The translations under genes and the position numbers were made by a program. A model generated the notes under the pieces. The model was not told where the DNA came from, ran no database searches, and worked only from the letters and a program-made list of their open reading frames with translations. This document shows, piece after piece, positions 7,485 through 14,294 of a stretch of 22,393 nucleotides of DNA; positions within the stretch are counted from its first letter, which is position 1; each line of letters begins with the position of its first letter. The stretch comes from JAYEJW01 sp034716535 (GTDB lineage: Bacteria > Pseudomonadota > Gammaproteobacteria > Chromatiales > Chromatiaceae). The stretch lies in assembly GCA_034716535.1 (NCBI GenBank), contig JAYEJW010000616.1, positions 1 through 22,393 on the forward strand. The letters are read 5' to 3'.

Positions 7485-8816
7485 ATGTCCGCTCGCGAAG
7501 GCAGCCTCGAAGCACCCACCCGGCACGCGATCGATTGGACCGATCCCAAGTTTTACGACGAGGACGACCTGTTCAAAGAACTGGAACGGGTGTACGACAT
7601 CTGCCACGGATGCAGGCGCTGCGTCAGTCTTTGCCAGTCGTTTCCAACCTTGTTCGACCTGGTGGACGAGTCCGAGACCATGGAGGTGGACGGCGTGGCC
7701 AAGGACGACTACTGGAAGGTCGTTGACCACTGTTATCTCTGTGATCTGTGCTTTATGACCAAGTGTCCCTATGTGCCGCCTCACGAGTGGAATCTGGATT
7801 TTCCGCACCTGATGCTGCGGGCCAAGGCGGTCAAGTACAAGCAGGGCAAGACCAAACCGCGGGACAAGATCCTTTCCAATACCGACGGGGTGGGCTCCTT
7901 GGCCGGTATTCCGGTGATCTCGGGGATCGTCAACGCAACCAACAAGTCCGCAGTGGGTCGCAAGATGCTTGACGCGGTATTGGGCGTTCATCCCGACGCC
8001 CGCGTGCCCGAGTATCACAGCAACACGCTGCGCAAGCAGCTTGCGGGCAAGCGCAACCGTACGGCCGATGGCGAGGCGGCGGGTCCCACAACCGGCAAGG
8101 TGGCCCTGTTCACCACCTGTTACAACAATGTCAACGAGCCCGACGTTGGCATGGATCTGGTCGCCGTGTTCGAGCACAGCGGCATCCCGATCACCATTCC
8201 TGATAAAGAGCGCTGCTGCGGCATGCCCAAGCTGGAGCTCGGCGACCTGGACGCGGTGAAGACCGCCAAGGACGTCAACATCCCGATCCTGGAGAGGCTC
8301 GTCGACGAGGGCTGGGACATCGTCGCGCCCATCCCCTCCTGCGTGCTCATGTTCAAGCAGGAGCTGCCGCTCATGTTTCCGGACGACACGGCGGTGCAGA
8401 AGGTCGCCGAGCACGTCTACGACCCCTTCGAATACCTGATGATTCGCCACAAGCACGGCAAGCTGAATACGGATTTCAAGCGGCCGTTGGGCACCGTGGC
8501 CTACCATGCCGCCTGTCACCAGCGGGTGCAGAATCTGGGCCAGAAGACCCGCGAGGTGCTCTCTCTGGTACCGGACACCAAGGTGGAGATCATCGAGCGC
8601 TGCTCGGGTCACGACGGCACCTACGCCGTGAAGAAGGAATTTTACGAGTACTCCATGAAGATCGTCCGCCCGGTCGTCACCAGGGTGAAGCAGGCAAAGG
8701 CCGACCACTACGGGAGCGACTGCCCCATGGCGGGCCAGCATATCGCCCACAGCCTGGCCGATGGCAGTCATCCCGAGCATCCCCTGAGCCTGCTGCGCAA
8801 GGCCTACGGTATCTGA
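7485..8816 (+). CDS. Fe-S oxidoreductase, GlpC/HdrD-like, CCG domains
   Basis: This is a 443-residue electron-transfer protein. Two ferredoxin-type motifs lie near the N terminus: C40-x2-C43-x2-C46-x3-C50 and C83-x2-C86-x2-C89-x4-C94 (followed by Pro), fit for two [4Fe-4S] clusters. Two cysteine-rich CCG-type domains follow: C212 with CCG at 244-246 and C286, then H341/C344 with CSG at 373-375 and C413. This architecture is that of GlpC, GlcF and heterodisulfide-reductase D subunits. The second domain has CSG instead of CCG. No membrane segment is seen. AGGAG at 7474-7478 supports the start. Lying between rubrerythrin and DUF3501, it is a candidate reductase for rubrerythrin; that role is inference from neighbourhood. 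Confidence 0.88.
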   Translation: MSAREGSLEAPTRHAIDWTDPKFYDEDDLFKELERVYDICHGCRRCVSLCQSFPTLFDLVDESETMEVDGVAKDDYWKVVDHCYLCDLCFMTKCPYVPPHEWNLDFPHLMLRAKAVKYKQGKTKPRDKILSNTDGVGSLAGIPVISGIVNATNKSAVGRKMLDAVLGVHPDARVPEYHSNTLRKQLAGKRNRTADGEAAGPTTGKVALFTTCYNNVNEPDVGMDLVAVFEHSGIPITIPDKERCCGMPKLELGDLDAVKTAKDVNIPILERLVDEGWDIVAPIPSCVLMFKQELPLMFPDDTAVQKVAEHVYDPFEYLMIRHKHGKLNTDFKRPLGTVAYHAACHQRVQNLGQKTREVLSLVPDTKVEIIERCSGHDGTYAVKKEFYEYSMKIVRPVVTRVKQAKADHYGSDCPMAGQHIAHSLADGSHPEHPLSLLRKAYGI

Positions 8817-8850
8817 GGTCCGAGGCCGGCATCCGGGAAATTCAGCAAGC

Positions 8851-8880
8851 CCCCCGCGCAAACCCTTCACCTAACGGGGG
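8851..8880 (+). other. Intercistronic inverted repeat
   Basis: CCCCCG (8851-8856) and CGGGGG (8875-8880) could form a stem over an 18-nt loop in the 113-nt gap between the Fe-S protein and DUF3501 genes. With no T tract, it is more likely mRNA processing or stability structure than a terminator. Confidence 0.25.
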
Positions 8881-8929
8881 AGGGTCAGGGGGAGCATTTG
8901 AGCGCAAGAACACACAGAGGTGGCCTGAT

Positions 8930-9514
8930 ATGACCGCATTGACTCCCAATGATCTCTACAGCCTCGAGGAGTACGCCAAGATCCGTAGCGACTTCCGCGC
9001 CCGGGTGATGGCCCACAAGAGGACCCGCAAGGTCCCCATCGGACACAATGCCACCCTCTACTTCGAGGACCGGCTCACCATGCAGTATCAGGTCCAGGAG
9101 ATGCTGCGCATCGAGCGTATCTTCGAGCCCGATGGGATTCGGGAGGAGCTGGAAGCCTACAACCCTCTCGTCCCAGACGGCGCCAATTGGAAGGCGACCT
9201 TCATGGTGGAGTATTCGGACGTGGACGAGCGCCGCGACGCCCTGGCGCGCCTGATCGGCATCGAGGACAAGGTCTGGGTGCGGGTGGAAGGGCATGACCG
9301 GGTGTTTGCCATTGCCGACGAGGACTTGGAGCGGGCGGATGAGACCAAGACCTCGTCGGTGCACTTCCTGCGTTTCGAGCTCACGCCGGAGATGGTCGCC
9401 GCCGTGAAGGGCGGAGCGGCCCTGGCGATGGGCATTGACCACCCACAGTACGAGTATCGGCTGGATGCCGTCGACGCCGCCGTGCGCGGCTCGCTGACCG
9501 ACGACCTGGCCTGA
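8930..9514 (+). CDS. DUF3501 family protein
   Basis: This is a 194-residue soluble cytoplasmic protein whose sequence fits the DUF3501 family (LYSLEEYAKIRSDFRARVMAHKRTRKV; YFEDRLTMQYQVQEMLRIERIF; SSVHFLRFELTPEMV). No cysteine pairs, haem motifs or membrane segments are visible. The family has no established biochemical role that I know of. From memory its genes often adjoin rubrerythrin and a GlpC-like Fe-S protein, as here. The ATG at 8930 follows an AGAGGTGG ribosome binding site by a few nt. It probably works with the Fe-S protein in the peroxide-reduction pathway, for example as a scaffold or accessory subunit, but this is inference. Confidence 0.85.
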   Translation: MTALTPNDLYSLEEYAKIRSDFRARVMAHKRTRKVPIGHNATLYFEDRLTMQYQVQEMLRIERIFEPDGIREELEAYNPLVPDGANWKATFMVEYSDVDERRDALARLIGIEDKVWVRVEGHDRVFAIADEDLERADETKTSSVHFLRFELTPEMVAAVKGGAALAMGIDHPQYEYRLDAVDAAVRGSLTDDLA

Positions 9515-9653
9515 ACCTCATCGACAGGCGCAGGTCGCACACAAACCCTTGCGGAATGTCGTTGAAGCGATAGTTGCTTTCGCCGTAGAGTCTGCGCGGC
9601 GTTCCGATGCTGGAGCCACCGATTTCCTCAAATCCAAGAGAGCGAAGGTCCCC

Positions 9654-10697
9654 ATGAAAAAAGCACTCATTTCCCTGGCCGTCACCCTGGGAGTGGCCGC
9701 CACTTGCGCGAGCGGTGCGGATTCCAACCTGCGTGAGAAGGCCAGGTCTTCGGGCCTGGAGGCCGTCCCCTACGGCATCCAGTCGGTTACGGACAATCCC
9801 TTGACGCACGAGAAGATCGAGCTCGGCACCATGCTGTTCTTCGACCCGCGCCTATCTGCCAGCGGTCTCATCAGCTGCAACACCTGCCACAACCTGGGCA
9901 CCGGTGGCGACGACAACCTGCCCACATCCGTCGGCCACGGTTGGCAGAAGGGCCCGCGCAATGCGCCCACCGTGCTCAATGCCGTTTTCAACAAGGCCCA
10001 GTTCTGGGACGGCCGGGCCGAGGACCTGAAGGCCCAGGCGAAGGGGCCGGTTCAGGCTGGTGTGGAGATGGCCAACAAGCCTGAGAATGTCGTGGTAACG
10101 CTCAAGAGCATGCCCGAGTACGTGGTCCGCTTCGGCAACGCCTTCCCCGGTGAGGCGGACCCGGTCAGCTTCGACAACATGGCCAAGGCCATCGAGGCCT
10201 TCGAGGTCACCCTGGTCACTCCTGCATCCCCCTTCGACCAGTGGCTGGAGGGTAATGACGGGGCGCTTAGCCCAGACCAGAAGATCGGCCTGGATCTGTT
10301 CATAGGCAGGGGCTGCACGGCCTGCCACGCAGGGGTGAACTTCGGCGGCCAGGAGTACTTTCCCTTCGGTCTGATCAAGAAGCCCGGCGCCGACATCCTT
10401 CCCCCAGGTGACAAGGGCCGCTTCGCCATCACCAAGAGCGCCTCCGACGAGTACGTCTTCCGTGCCGCCCCCCTGCGTAACATCGCGCTCACTGCGCCTT
10501 ACTTCCACTCGGGCCAGGTGTGGGATCTCAAGCAGGCCGTGTCCGTCATGGGCACCGCCCAGCTCGGAACGGCGCTCTCGGACGAAGAGGCGGGCCTTAT
10601 CGCCCTGTTCCTCGAGAGTCTGACCGGCGAGCAACCGAAGGTCGAGTATCCGGTGATGCCGGTGGAGACGGCGGATACGCCCAAGCCGCAGCTGTAA
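9654..10697 (+). CDS. ccp: Diheme cytochrome c peroxidase
   Basis: This is a 347-residue periplasmic peroxidase of the CcpA/MauG family that reduces hydrogen peroxide with electrons from small c-type cytochromes. It has a signal peptide (1-21, ending CASGA) and two c-haem attachment motifs, CNTCH (75-79) and CTACH (221-225). Family strings include GTMLFFDPRLSASG, RNAPTVLNAVFNKAQFWDGRA and APLRNIALTAPYFHSG. The start at 9654 (MKKALISLAV) is chosen because the signal peptide begins there; the frame is open 35 codons upstream without signal features, and the ribosome binding site (GCGAAGG) is modest. It lies 139 nt after DUF3501 on the same strand and is followed by a GC-rich hairpin, so it probably closes the OxyR-controlled operon. 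Confidence 0.92.
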   Translation: MKKALISLAVTLGVAATCASGADSNLREKARSSGLEAVPYGIQSVTDNPLTHEKIELGTMLFFDPRLSASGLISCNTCHNLGTGGDDNLPTSVGHGWQKGPRNAPTVLNAVFNKAQFWDGRAEDLKAQAKGPVQAGVEMANKPENVVVTLKSMPEYVVRFGNAFPGEADPVSFDNMAKAIEAFEVTLVTPASPFDQWLEGNDGALSPDQKIGLDLFIGRGCTACHAGVNFGGQEYFPFGLIKKPGADILPPGDKGRFAITKSASDEYVFRAAPLRNIALTAPYFHSGQVWDLKQAVSVMGTAQLGTALSDEEAGLIALFLESLTGEQPKVEYPVMPVETADTPKPQL

Positions 10698-10700
10698 TCG

Positions 10701-10733
10701 CGGGAGCGGGGCCCGAAGTCCCGCCCCGTCCTT
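10701..10733 (+). terminator. Candidate terminator of the rbr-ccp operon
   Basis: CGGGGC (10707-10712) and GCCCCG (10723-10728) form a stem that can be lengthened on the outside by GGA/TCC with one bulged base. A CCTTT run follows. It begins a few nt after the peroxidase stop codon. Confidence 0.5.
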
Positions 10734-10803
10734 TGCGCCGATGCCCTGCTTTCCGTCGTAGATTGGTCGCTTTCAGAAGTCCGATCCGGGCTTGGCTGTC
10801 GCC

Positions 10804-11190
10804 TCAGATGCCCTGCACACCCTCGCCATAGCTGAGGACGGCGACATCGGAAGTGAGCAGCGTGATTCCCTCGATCCTCGCTTGCGCGACCAGGATACGA
10901 TCGAAGGGGTCTTTGTGCACTGGCGGCAGTGAGTCCACGGCAACCGCGTGCTCGCTGGTGATGGGCAGCTCGCGGTACCCGTGAGACAGCAGCATACGCC
11001 AGAGACGGCGAGGATCCACACGAAAGTCCGGCCGGTCGAGTCCCCGCTTGATCGTGATCTCCCAAAGGCTGGCGGAGCTGAAGAGGAGCTCGTTGCCCGG
11101 GTCGATGAGCAGCTCTTTGGCGTCCTCCGACAGCCGATCGGGTTTACCGGCTGCCCAGAGGAGCAGGTGAGTGTCCAAGAGCAGGTTCAC
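10804..11190 (-). CDS. vapC: VapC-family PIN-domain toxin
   Basis: This is a 128-residue PIN-domain ribonuclease toxin of a type II toxin-antitoxin system. The four acidic active-site positions are present: Asp6 (LLDTHLLLW), Glu44 (SLWEI), Asp97 (DPFDRILVAQA) and Asp115 (TSDVAV). The length is typical. Its ATG overlaps the antitoxin stop by 4 nt (ATGA, 11187-11190), indicating translational coupling. The pair lies on the minus strand between the plus-strand cytochrome c peroxidase and peroxiredoxin genes, i.e. inserted into the peroxide-defence island. Confidence 0.93.
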   Translation of the reverse strand: MNLLLDTHLLLWAAGKPDRLSEDAKELLIDPGNELLFSSASLWEITIKRGLDRPDFRVDPRRLWRMLLSHGYRELPITSEHAVAVDSLPPVHKDPFDRILVAQARIEGITLLTSDVAVLSYGEGVQGI

Positions 11191-11435
11191 GCGCTCTCGC
11201 CCTGGAACAATCGTTCGATCTCGGCGCTGCCCATCCGGTCGAAGTCGTCGGGTACGCTGATCTCCCCTGTCATGAACCCGAGGCGCCTGGGCGCGCCGGA
11301 CTCCGATTCTGCCAGCGAAACCACCTTGACGAGCGGTTTGCCGGCTTTGGCGATGATGAAGGACTCTCCCTTTGCCGCCCGATCTATGAGTCGGGAGAGG
11401 TGGGTCTTGGCCTCGTGGATATTGACCGTAATCAT
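11187..11435 (-). CDS. Phd/YefM-like antitoxin of the VapC toxin
   Basis: This is an 82-residue antitoxin with an N-terminal Phd/YefM-type DNA-binding fold (VNIHEAKTHLSRLIDRAAKGESFIIAKAGKPLVKVV) and an acidic C-terminal tail (about 58-82) expected to block the toxin active site. The start at 11435 (MITVNIHEAK) is chosen from family alignment; the frame is open upstream to 11492 but those residues are not family-like. It lies immediately upstream of and overlapping vapC. An inverted repeat at 11450-11467, just before the start, is a likely autoregulatory operator. Confidence 0.9.
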   Translation of the reverse strand: MITVNIHEAKTHLSRLIDRAAKGESFIIAKAGKPLVKVVSLAESESGAPRRLGFMTGEISVPDDFDRMGSAEIERLFQGESA

Positions 11436-11449
11436 GTCATGTCTCGATG

Positions 11450-11467
11450 AACTAAGTGAGGTTAGTT
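11450..11467. promoter_or_regulatory. Candidate toxin-antitoxin operator
   Basis: AACTAA (11450-11455) and TTAGTT (11462-11467) form a perfect 6-bp inverted repeat with a 6-nt spacer, 15 nt upstream of the antitoxin start. Phd/YefM antitoxins repress their own promoters by binding such palindromes. Function here is inference from position. Confidence 0.45.
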
Positions 11468-11556
11468 TAGTTGTCTGGCCGCGGGACGGCAACGTTCGCT
11501 TGTTGCGGCAGTCGGGAGCCGGGGTAAGGGAGCTCTAACAACCGTCTCGCCAATCG

Positions 11557-11583
11557 TTTGTGCCCTCTGTGTCTCTGCGGCGA
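11557..11583. repeat. Degenerate 9-bp tandem units
   Basis: Three consecutive degenerate 9-mers lie here: TTTGTGCCC, TCTGTGTCT, CTGCGGCGA. They are about 120 bp upstream of the antitoxin start. Similar short GTG/TCT-rich tracts recur between genes in many environmental bacterial genomes, from memory and not checked. Confidence 0.35.
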
Positions 11584-11626
11584 GAAAATCCTGCCAGCCT
11601 CCGGACCTGAAACGGTAAGTGGCACC

Positions 11627-11639
11627 GATCAAGGTGATC
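11627..11639. promoter_or_regulatory. Inverted repeat in peroxiredoxin promoter region
   Basis: GATCA (11627-11631) and TGATC (11635-11639) form a perfect inverted repeat with a 3-nt spacer, immediately before a strongly AT-rich block (11640-11680) that probably holds the peroxiredoxin promoter. The best OxyR alignment in this region reaches only 9 of 16 positions, so no OxyR site is claimed. Confidence 0.3.
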
Positions 11640-11748
11640 AATATAAACGTTTTTACCTAAATATAAGAAAAGAATAATCTACTGTCCAACGCCAGGCACT
11701 ACGGCTCGGCGCCGCAAATCAGGCAGCTCAACCGAGAGGACAGTACCC

Positions 11749-12402
11749 ATGGAAAACGTTTCCAATCCGACCCCCGCCATGCCGCGTTTGAACGAGCCGG
11801 CGCCGGCCTTCGATGCGCCGACCACCCACGGCGTGAAAAAGAACCAGGACTACCGCGGCAAGTGGCTGGTGCTCTTCTCGCACCCGGCGGACTTCACCCC
11901 CGTGTGCACTACCGAGTTCATGGCCTTCGCCAAGCGCCACGACGAGTTCCAGGCCGTCAACTGCGAGCTACTCGGCCTGTCTATCGACAGCCACTATTCC
12001 CACGTGGCCTGGGTGCGCAACATCCAGGAGAAGTTCGGGGTGGAGATCCGTTTCCCGATCATTGCGGATCTCTCCATGCAGGTGGCCAAGGCCTACGGCA
12101 TGGTGCAGCCCGGGGCGAGCGACACCTCCGCAGTGCGCGCGACCTTCGTCATCGACCCGGAAGGCGTCCTGCGCGCCATGGTCTACTACCCGATGAGCAA
12201 CGGCCGCTCTATCGACGAGATCCTGCGTCTCGTCAAGGCCCTTCAGACCTCGGATGCAAACGGCGTGGCCACCCCGGAGGCCTGGCAGCCGGGCGAGAAG
12301 GTGATCGTGCCTCCGCCGGCAACCGTCGAAGAAGCTGCGGCGCGTGCCGCGAGCGGTGAGTACGAGTGCACAGACTGGTACTTCTGCAAGAAGGCCATCT
12401 AA
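11749..12402 (+). CDS. Peroxiredoxin, Prx6 family
   Basis: This is a 217-residue thiol peroxidase that reduces hydrogen peroxide and organic peroxides. Peroxidatic Cys53 lies in FSHPADFTPVCTTE, with the conserved Pro46 and Thr50 of the active site; the later Arg is in SAVRATFVIDPEG (about 130). Two further cysteines lie near the C terminus, at 207 and 213 (YECTDWYFCKKAI). That spacing is also seen in archaeal Prx6-type thiol peroxidases such as that of Aeropyrum pernix, where the C-terminal pair takes part in resolution. This suggests a 2-Cys mechanism rather than a 1-Cys enzyme. A GAGAGGA ribosome binding site precedes the ATG, and a strong intrinsic terminator follows. Confidence 0.93.
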   Translation: MENVSNPTPAMPRLNEPAPAFDAPTTHGVKKNQDYRGKWLVLFSHPADFTPVCTTEFMAFAKRHDEFQAVNCELLGLSIDSHYSHVAWVRNIQEKFGVEIRFPIIADLSMQVAKAYGMVQPGASDTSAVRATFVIDPEGVLRAMVYYPMSNGRSIDEILRLVKALQTSDANGVATPEAWQPGEKVIVPPPATVEEAAARAASGEYECTDWYFCKKAI

Positions 12403-12431
12403 AGGGTTTGGCCGTTATTTCCAGTACGACT

Positions 12432-12459
12432 GCGGGGCAGGAGCCCCGCGGTTTTCTTT
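12432..12459 (+). terminator. Rho-independent terminator of peroxiredoxin gene
   Basis: GCGGGGC (12432-12438), loop AGGA, GCCCCGC (12443-12449) is followed by GGTTTTCTTT. It lies 30 nt after the peroxiredoxin stop and has the classical stem plus T-rich tail. Confidence 0.85.
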
Positions 12460-12769
12460 ACTCCGTCGCTTACTTGTGGTGTTTCGATGTGTGCTAACGA
12501 ACTGATACTCAGCAACGGTTCTGCCGCCGATTCTGGAAGTGTGTCGCACCACGCGAGACCGTGCGGAGTACTAGTTTGTAAGGCCTGCTACCGAAAACAC
12601 CGTTCGTGGTGTCAGGTCCTGACCAGGATCCCATCCCTCTTCCTGCCGGAGGGTGTCGCAAACGGCGGCGGCCTTCCACGCCCGCGGGCACGCTGCATCC
12701 GACACCGGTCGCGCCTCTTGGTCGCCCCGCGTTTCCAACGGGCTCGGCTCGACTGTCAGAAATGCCACG
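12460..12769. other. Intergenic stretch, no supported gene
   Basis: This is the first part of the 495-bp gap between peroxiredoxin and catalase. A plus-strand frame (12487-12801) contains a CQKCH string, but it lacks a ribosome binding site and any signal peptide, and its composition is not protein-like. I see no RNA gene or repeat in it. Confidence 0.4.
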
Positions 12770-12806
12770 ATCGGCAAAAACAATTAAATCTAATGGAATA
12801 ATCCAT
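12770..12806 (+). promoter_or_regulatory. Degenerate OxyR box upstream of catalase
   Basis: Quartets at exact 7-nt spacing read ATCG (12770-12773), CAAT (12781-12784), AATG (12792-12795) and CCAT (12803-12806), matching 11 of 16 OxyR consensus positions. The second half includes a perfect inverted repeat AATGGA-ATAA-TCCATT (12792-12807). It lies 91 nt before the catalase start, the same distance as the stronger box before rubrerythrin. A possible -35 (TTTACG, 12807-12812) adjoins it. Confidence 0.45.
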
Positions 12807-12843
12807 TTTACGTATTTCTCCCGCGGTACTAACGTCTGAACCA

Positions 12844-12863
12844 CGCCTGGTACGTACCAGGCG
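12844..12863. promoter_or_regulatory. Perfect 20-bp palindrome before catalase
   Basis: CGCCTGGTACGTACCAGGCG is a perfect palindrome. It extends by AACC/GGTT on each side if one A (12843) is bulged, giving about 14 paired bases per arm. It starts 54 nt and ends 34 nt upstream of the catalase ATG, downstream of the likely promoter. It could be an operator or an mRNA leader structure. It does not match an OxyR, Fur or PerR consensus. Confidence 0.6.
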
Positions 12864-12897
12864 GGTTAACAGATCCACTTACCCGAGGGAACATTCC

Positions 12898-14235
12898 ATG
12901 TCGAAAAAGAAGACCATGACCACAGCCGCCGGCTGCCCCGTGGCCGACAACCAGAATTCCATCACCGCCGGCCCGAGGGGCCCCGTCCTGATGCAGGATG
13001 TCCAACTGATGGAAAAGATGGCTCACTTCAACCGCGAGCGAGTGCCCGAGCGGGTGGTGCATGCCAAGGGCGCCGGGGCCTACGGCACCTTCACCGTCAC
13101 AAACGACATCTCCAGGTACAGCCGCGCCAGGCTGTTTGCGAAGGTTGGCGACCAGTGCGAGGTGTTCACGCGTTTCTCCACCGTGGCCGGTGAGCTCGGC
13201 TCCGCGGACACCGTGCGTGACCCGCGCGGTTTTGCCGTCAAGTTCTATACGGAGGAGGGTAACTGGGACCTGGTGGGGAACAACACGCCCGTCTTCTTTA
13301 TCCGCGATCCGCTCAAGTTTTCGGACTTCATTCACTCTCAGAAGCGCGATCCGGTCACGGGCATGCGCGACGCCACAATGCAGTGGGACTTCTGGTCTCT
13401 GTCCCCCGAGTCCCTGCACCAGGTGACCTGGCTGTTCGGTGACAGAGGAATCCCGGCCACCTACCGCCACATGGACGGTTTCGGCAGTCATGCGTTCAGT
13501 CTTTGGAACGCCGACGGAGAGCGCTTCTGGGTCAAATGGCACCTTAAGACCCAGCAGGGCATCGAGAACATGCCGGCGGAGGAGGCGGAGACCTACAGCA
13601 TCCACCCCTTCGATCTGACCAAGGTATGGCATTACAGGGACTATCCGCTGATCGAGGTCGGCGTGCTGGAGCTCAACCGCAATCCGAGCAATCACTTCGC
13701 CGAGGTCGAGCAGGCGGCATTCGAGCCGGGGAACCTACCCCCTGGGTTGGGGGCATCGCCGGACAAGATGCTGCAGGCGCGACTCTTGTCCTACCCGGAC
13801 GCGCACCGCTACCGCATCGGTGTCAACTACGCGGCGCTGGAGGTCAACAAGCCTCGCTGCCCGGTGCATTCCTACCATCGCGACGGGCACATGCGTTTCG
13901 ATGGCAACGGCGGAGATACCCCGAACTACGAGCCGAACGGCTTCGGCGGTCCCGCGCAGGACCCGAGTGTGGCGGAGCCGCCCCTCGGTATCAGCGGGGA
14001 TGGCGGCCGTTGGGATCATCGGGAAGGCAACGACGACTACGCTCAGGCGGGCGACCTCTACCGCCTGATGAGCGACGAGGAGAAGGGGCGCCTTATCCGC
14101 AACATCGTGGGGGCCATGACCGACGTTCCCCGGGAGATTCAGATTCGGCAGGTCCGGCACTTCCTGAAGGCCGATCCGGCTTACGGAGAAAGCGTTGCCA
14201 AGGGACTGGGCATCGATATCGATGAGCTCCAATAG
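12898..14235 (+). CDS. katA: Monofunctional haem catalase, internally shortened
   Basis: This is a clade-3-like catalase of 445 residues (usual length about 480-490), which dismutates hydrogen peroxide. Active-site His55 (RVVHAKGAGAYG) and Asn128 (VGNNTPVFFIRDP) and the haem-ligand Tyr299 (RLLSYPDAHRYR) are present. Between GIEN (221-224) and MPAEEAETY (225-233) about 39 residues expected in this family are missing: the stretch with a YA-x-RDLFEAIE-like helix and a W-x-L-x-(V/I)Q strand. The missing length fits the heme Tyr falling at 299 rather than about 338. The deletion is in frame, at about nt 13570. The rest aligns cleanly. The start is supported by GAGGGA upstream. The enzyme may be impaired or unusual, or the assembly may be at fault. 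Confidence 0.92.
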   Translation: MSKKKTMTTAAGCPVADNQNSITAGPRGPVLMQDVQLMEKMAHFNRERVPERVVHAKGAGAYGTFTVTNDISRYSRARLFAKVGDQCEVFTRFSTVAGELGSADTVRDPRGFAVKFYTEEGNWDLVGNNTPVFFIRDPLKFSDFIHSQKRDPVTGMRDATMQWDFWSLSPESLHQVTWLFGDRGIPATYRHMDGFGSHAFSLWNADGERFWVKWHLKTQQGIENMPAEEAETYSIHPFDLTKVWHYRDYPLIEVGVLELNRNPSNHFAEVEQAAFEPGNLPPGLGASPDKMLQARLLSYPDAHRYRIGVNYAALEVNKPRCPVHSYHRDGHMRFDGNGGDTPNYEPNGFGGPAQDPSVAEPPLGISGDGGRWDHREGNDDYAQAGDLYRLMSDEEKGRLIRNIVGAMTDVPREIQIRQVRHFLKADPAYGESVAKGLGIDIDELQ

Positions 14236-14294
14236 TCTTCCGCGACTGCGGCACCACAGGGAGGTGGCGCCGATTCCGTTGTTCCAGAACCGGG

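Noticed and set aside
7404..8870. Long minus-strand open frame (488 codons) opposite the Fe-S oxidoreductase
   Set aside because: The plus strand carries clear cysteine cluster motifs and ribosome binding site; the antisense product is His/Val/Gly-rich without motifs.
11620..11680. Possible OxyR box before the peroxiredoxin
   Set aside because: Best alignments with exact spacing match only 9 of 16 consensus positions, expected by chance in AT-rich DNA.
12487..12801. Plus-strand ORF of 104 codons with a CQKCH haem-like string
   Set aside because: There is no ribosome binding site, signal peptide or second cytochrome feature. The Arg/Cys-rich composition is like random high-GC frames, and it overlaps the candidate catalase control region.
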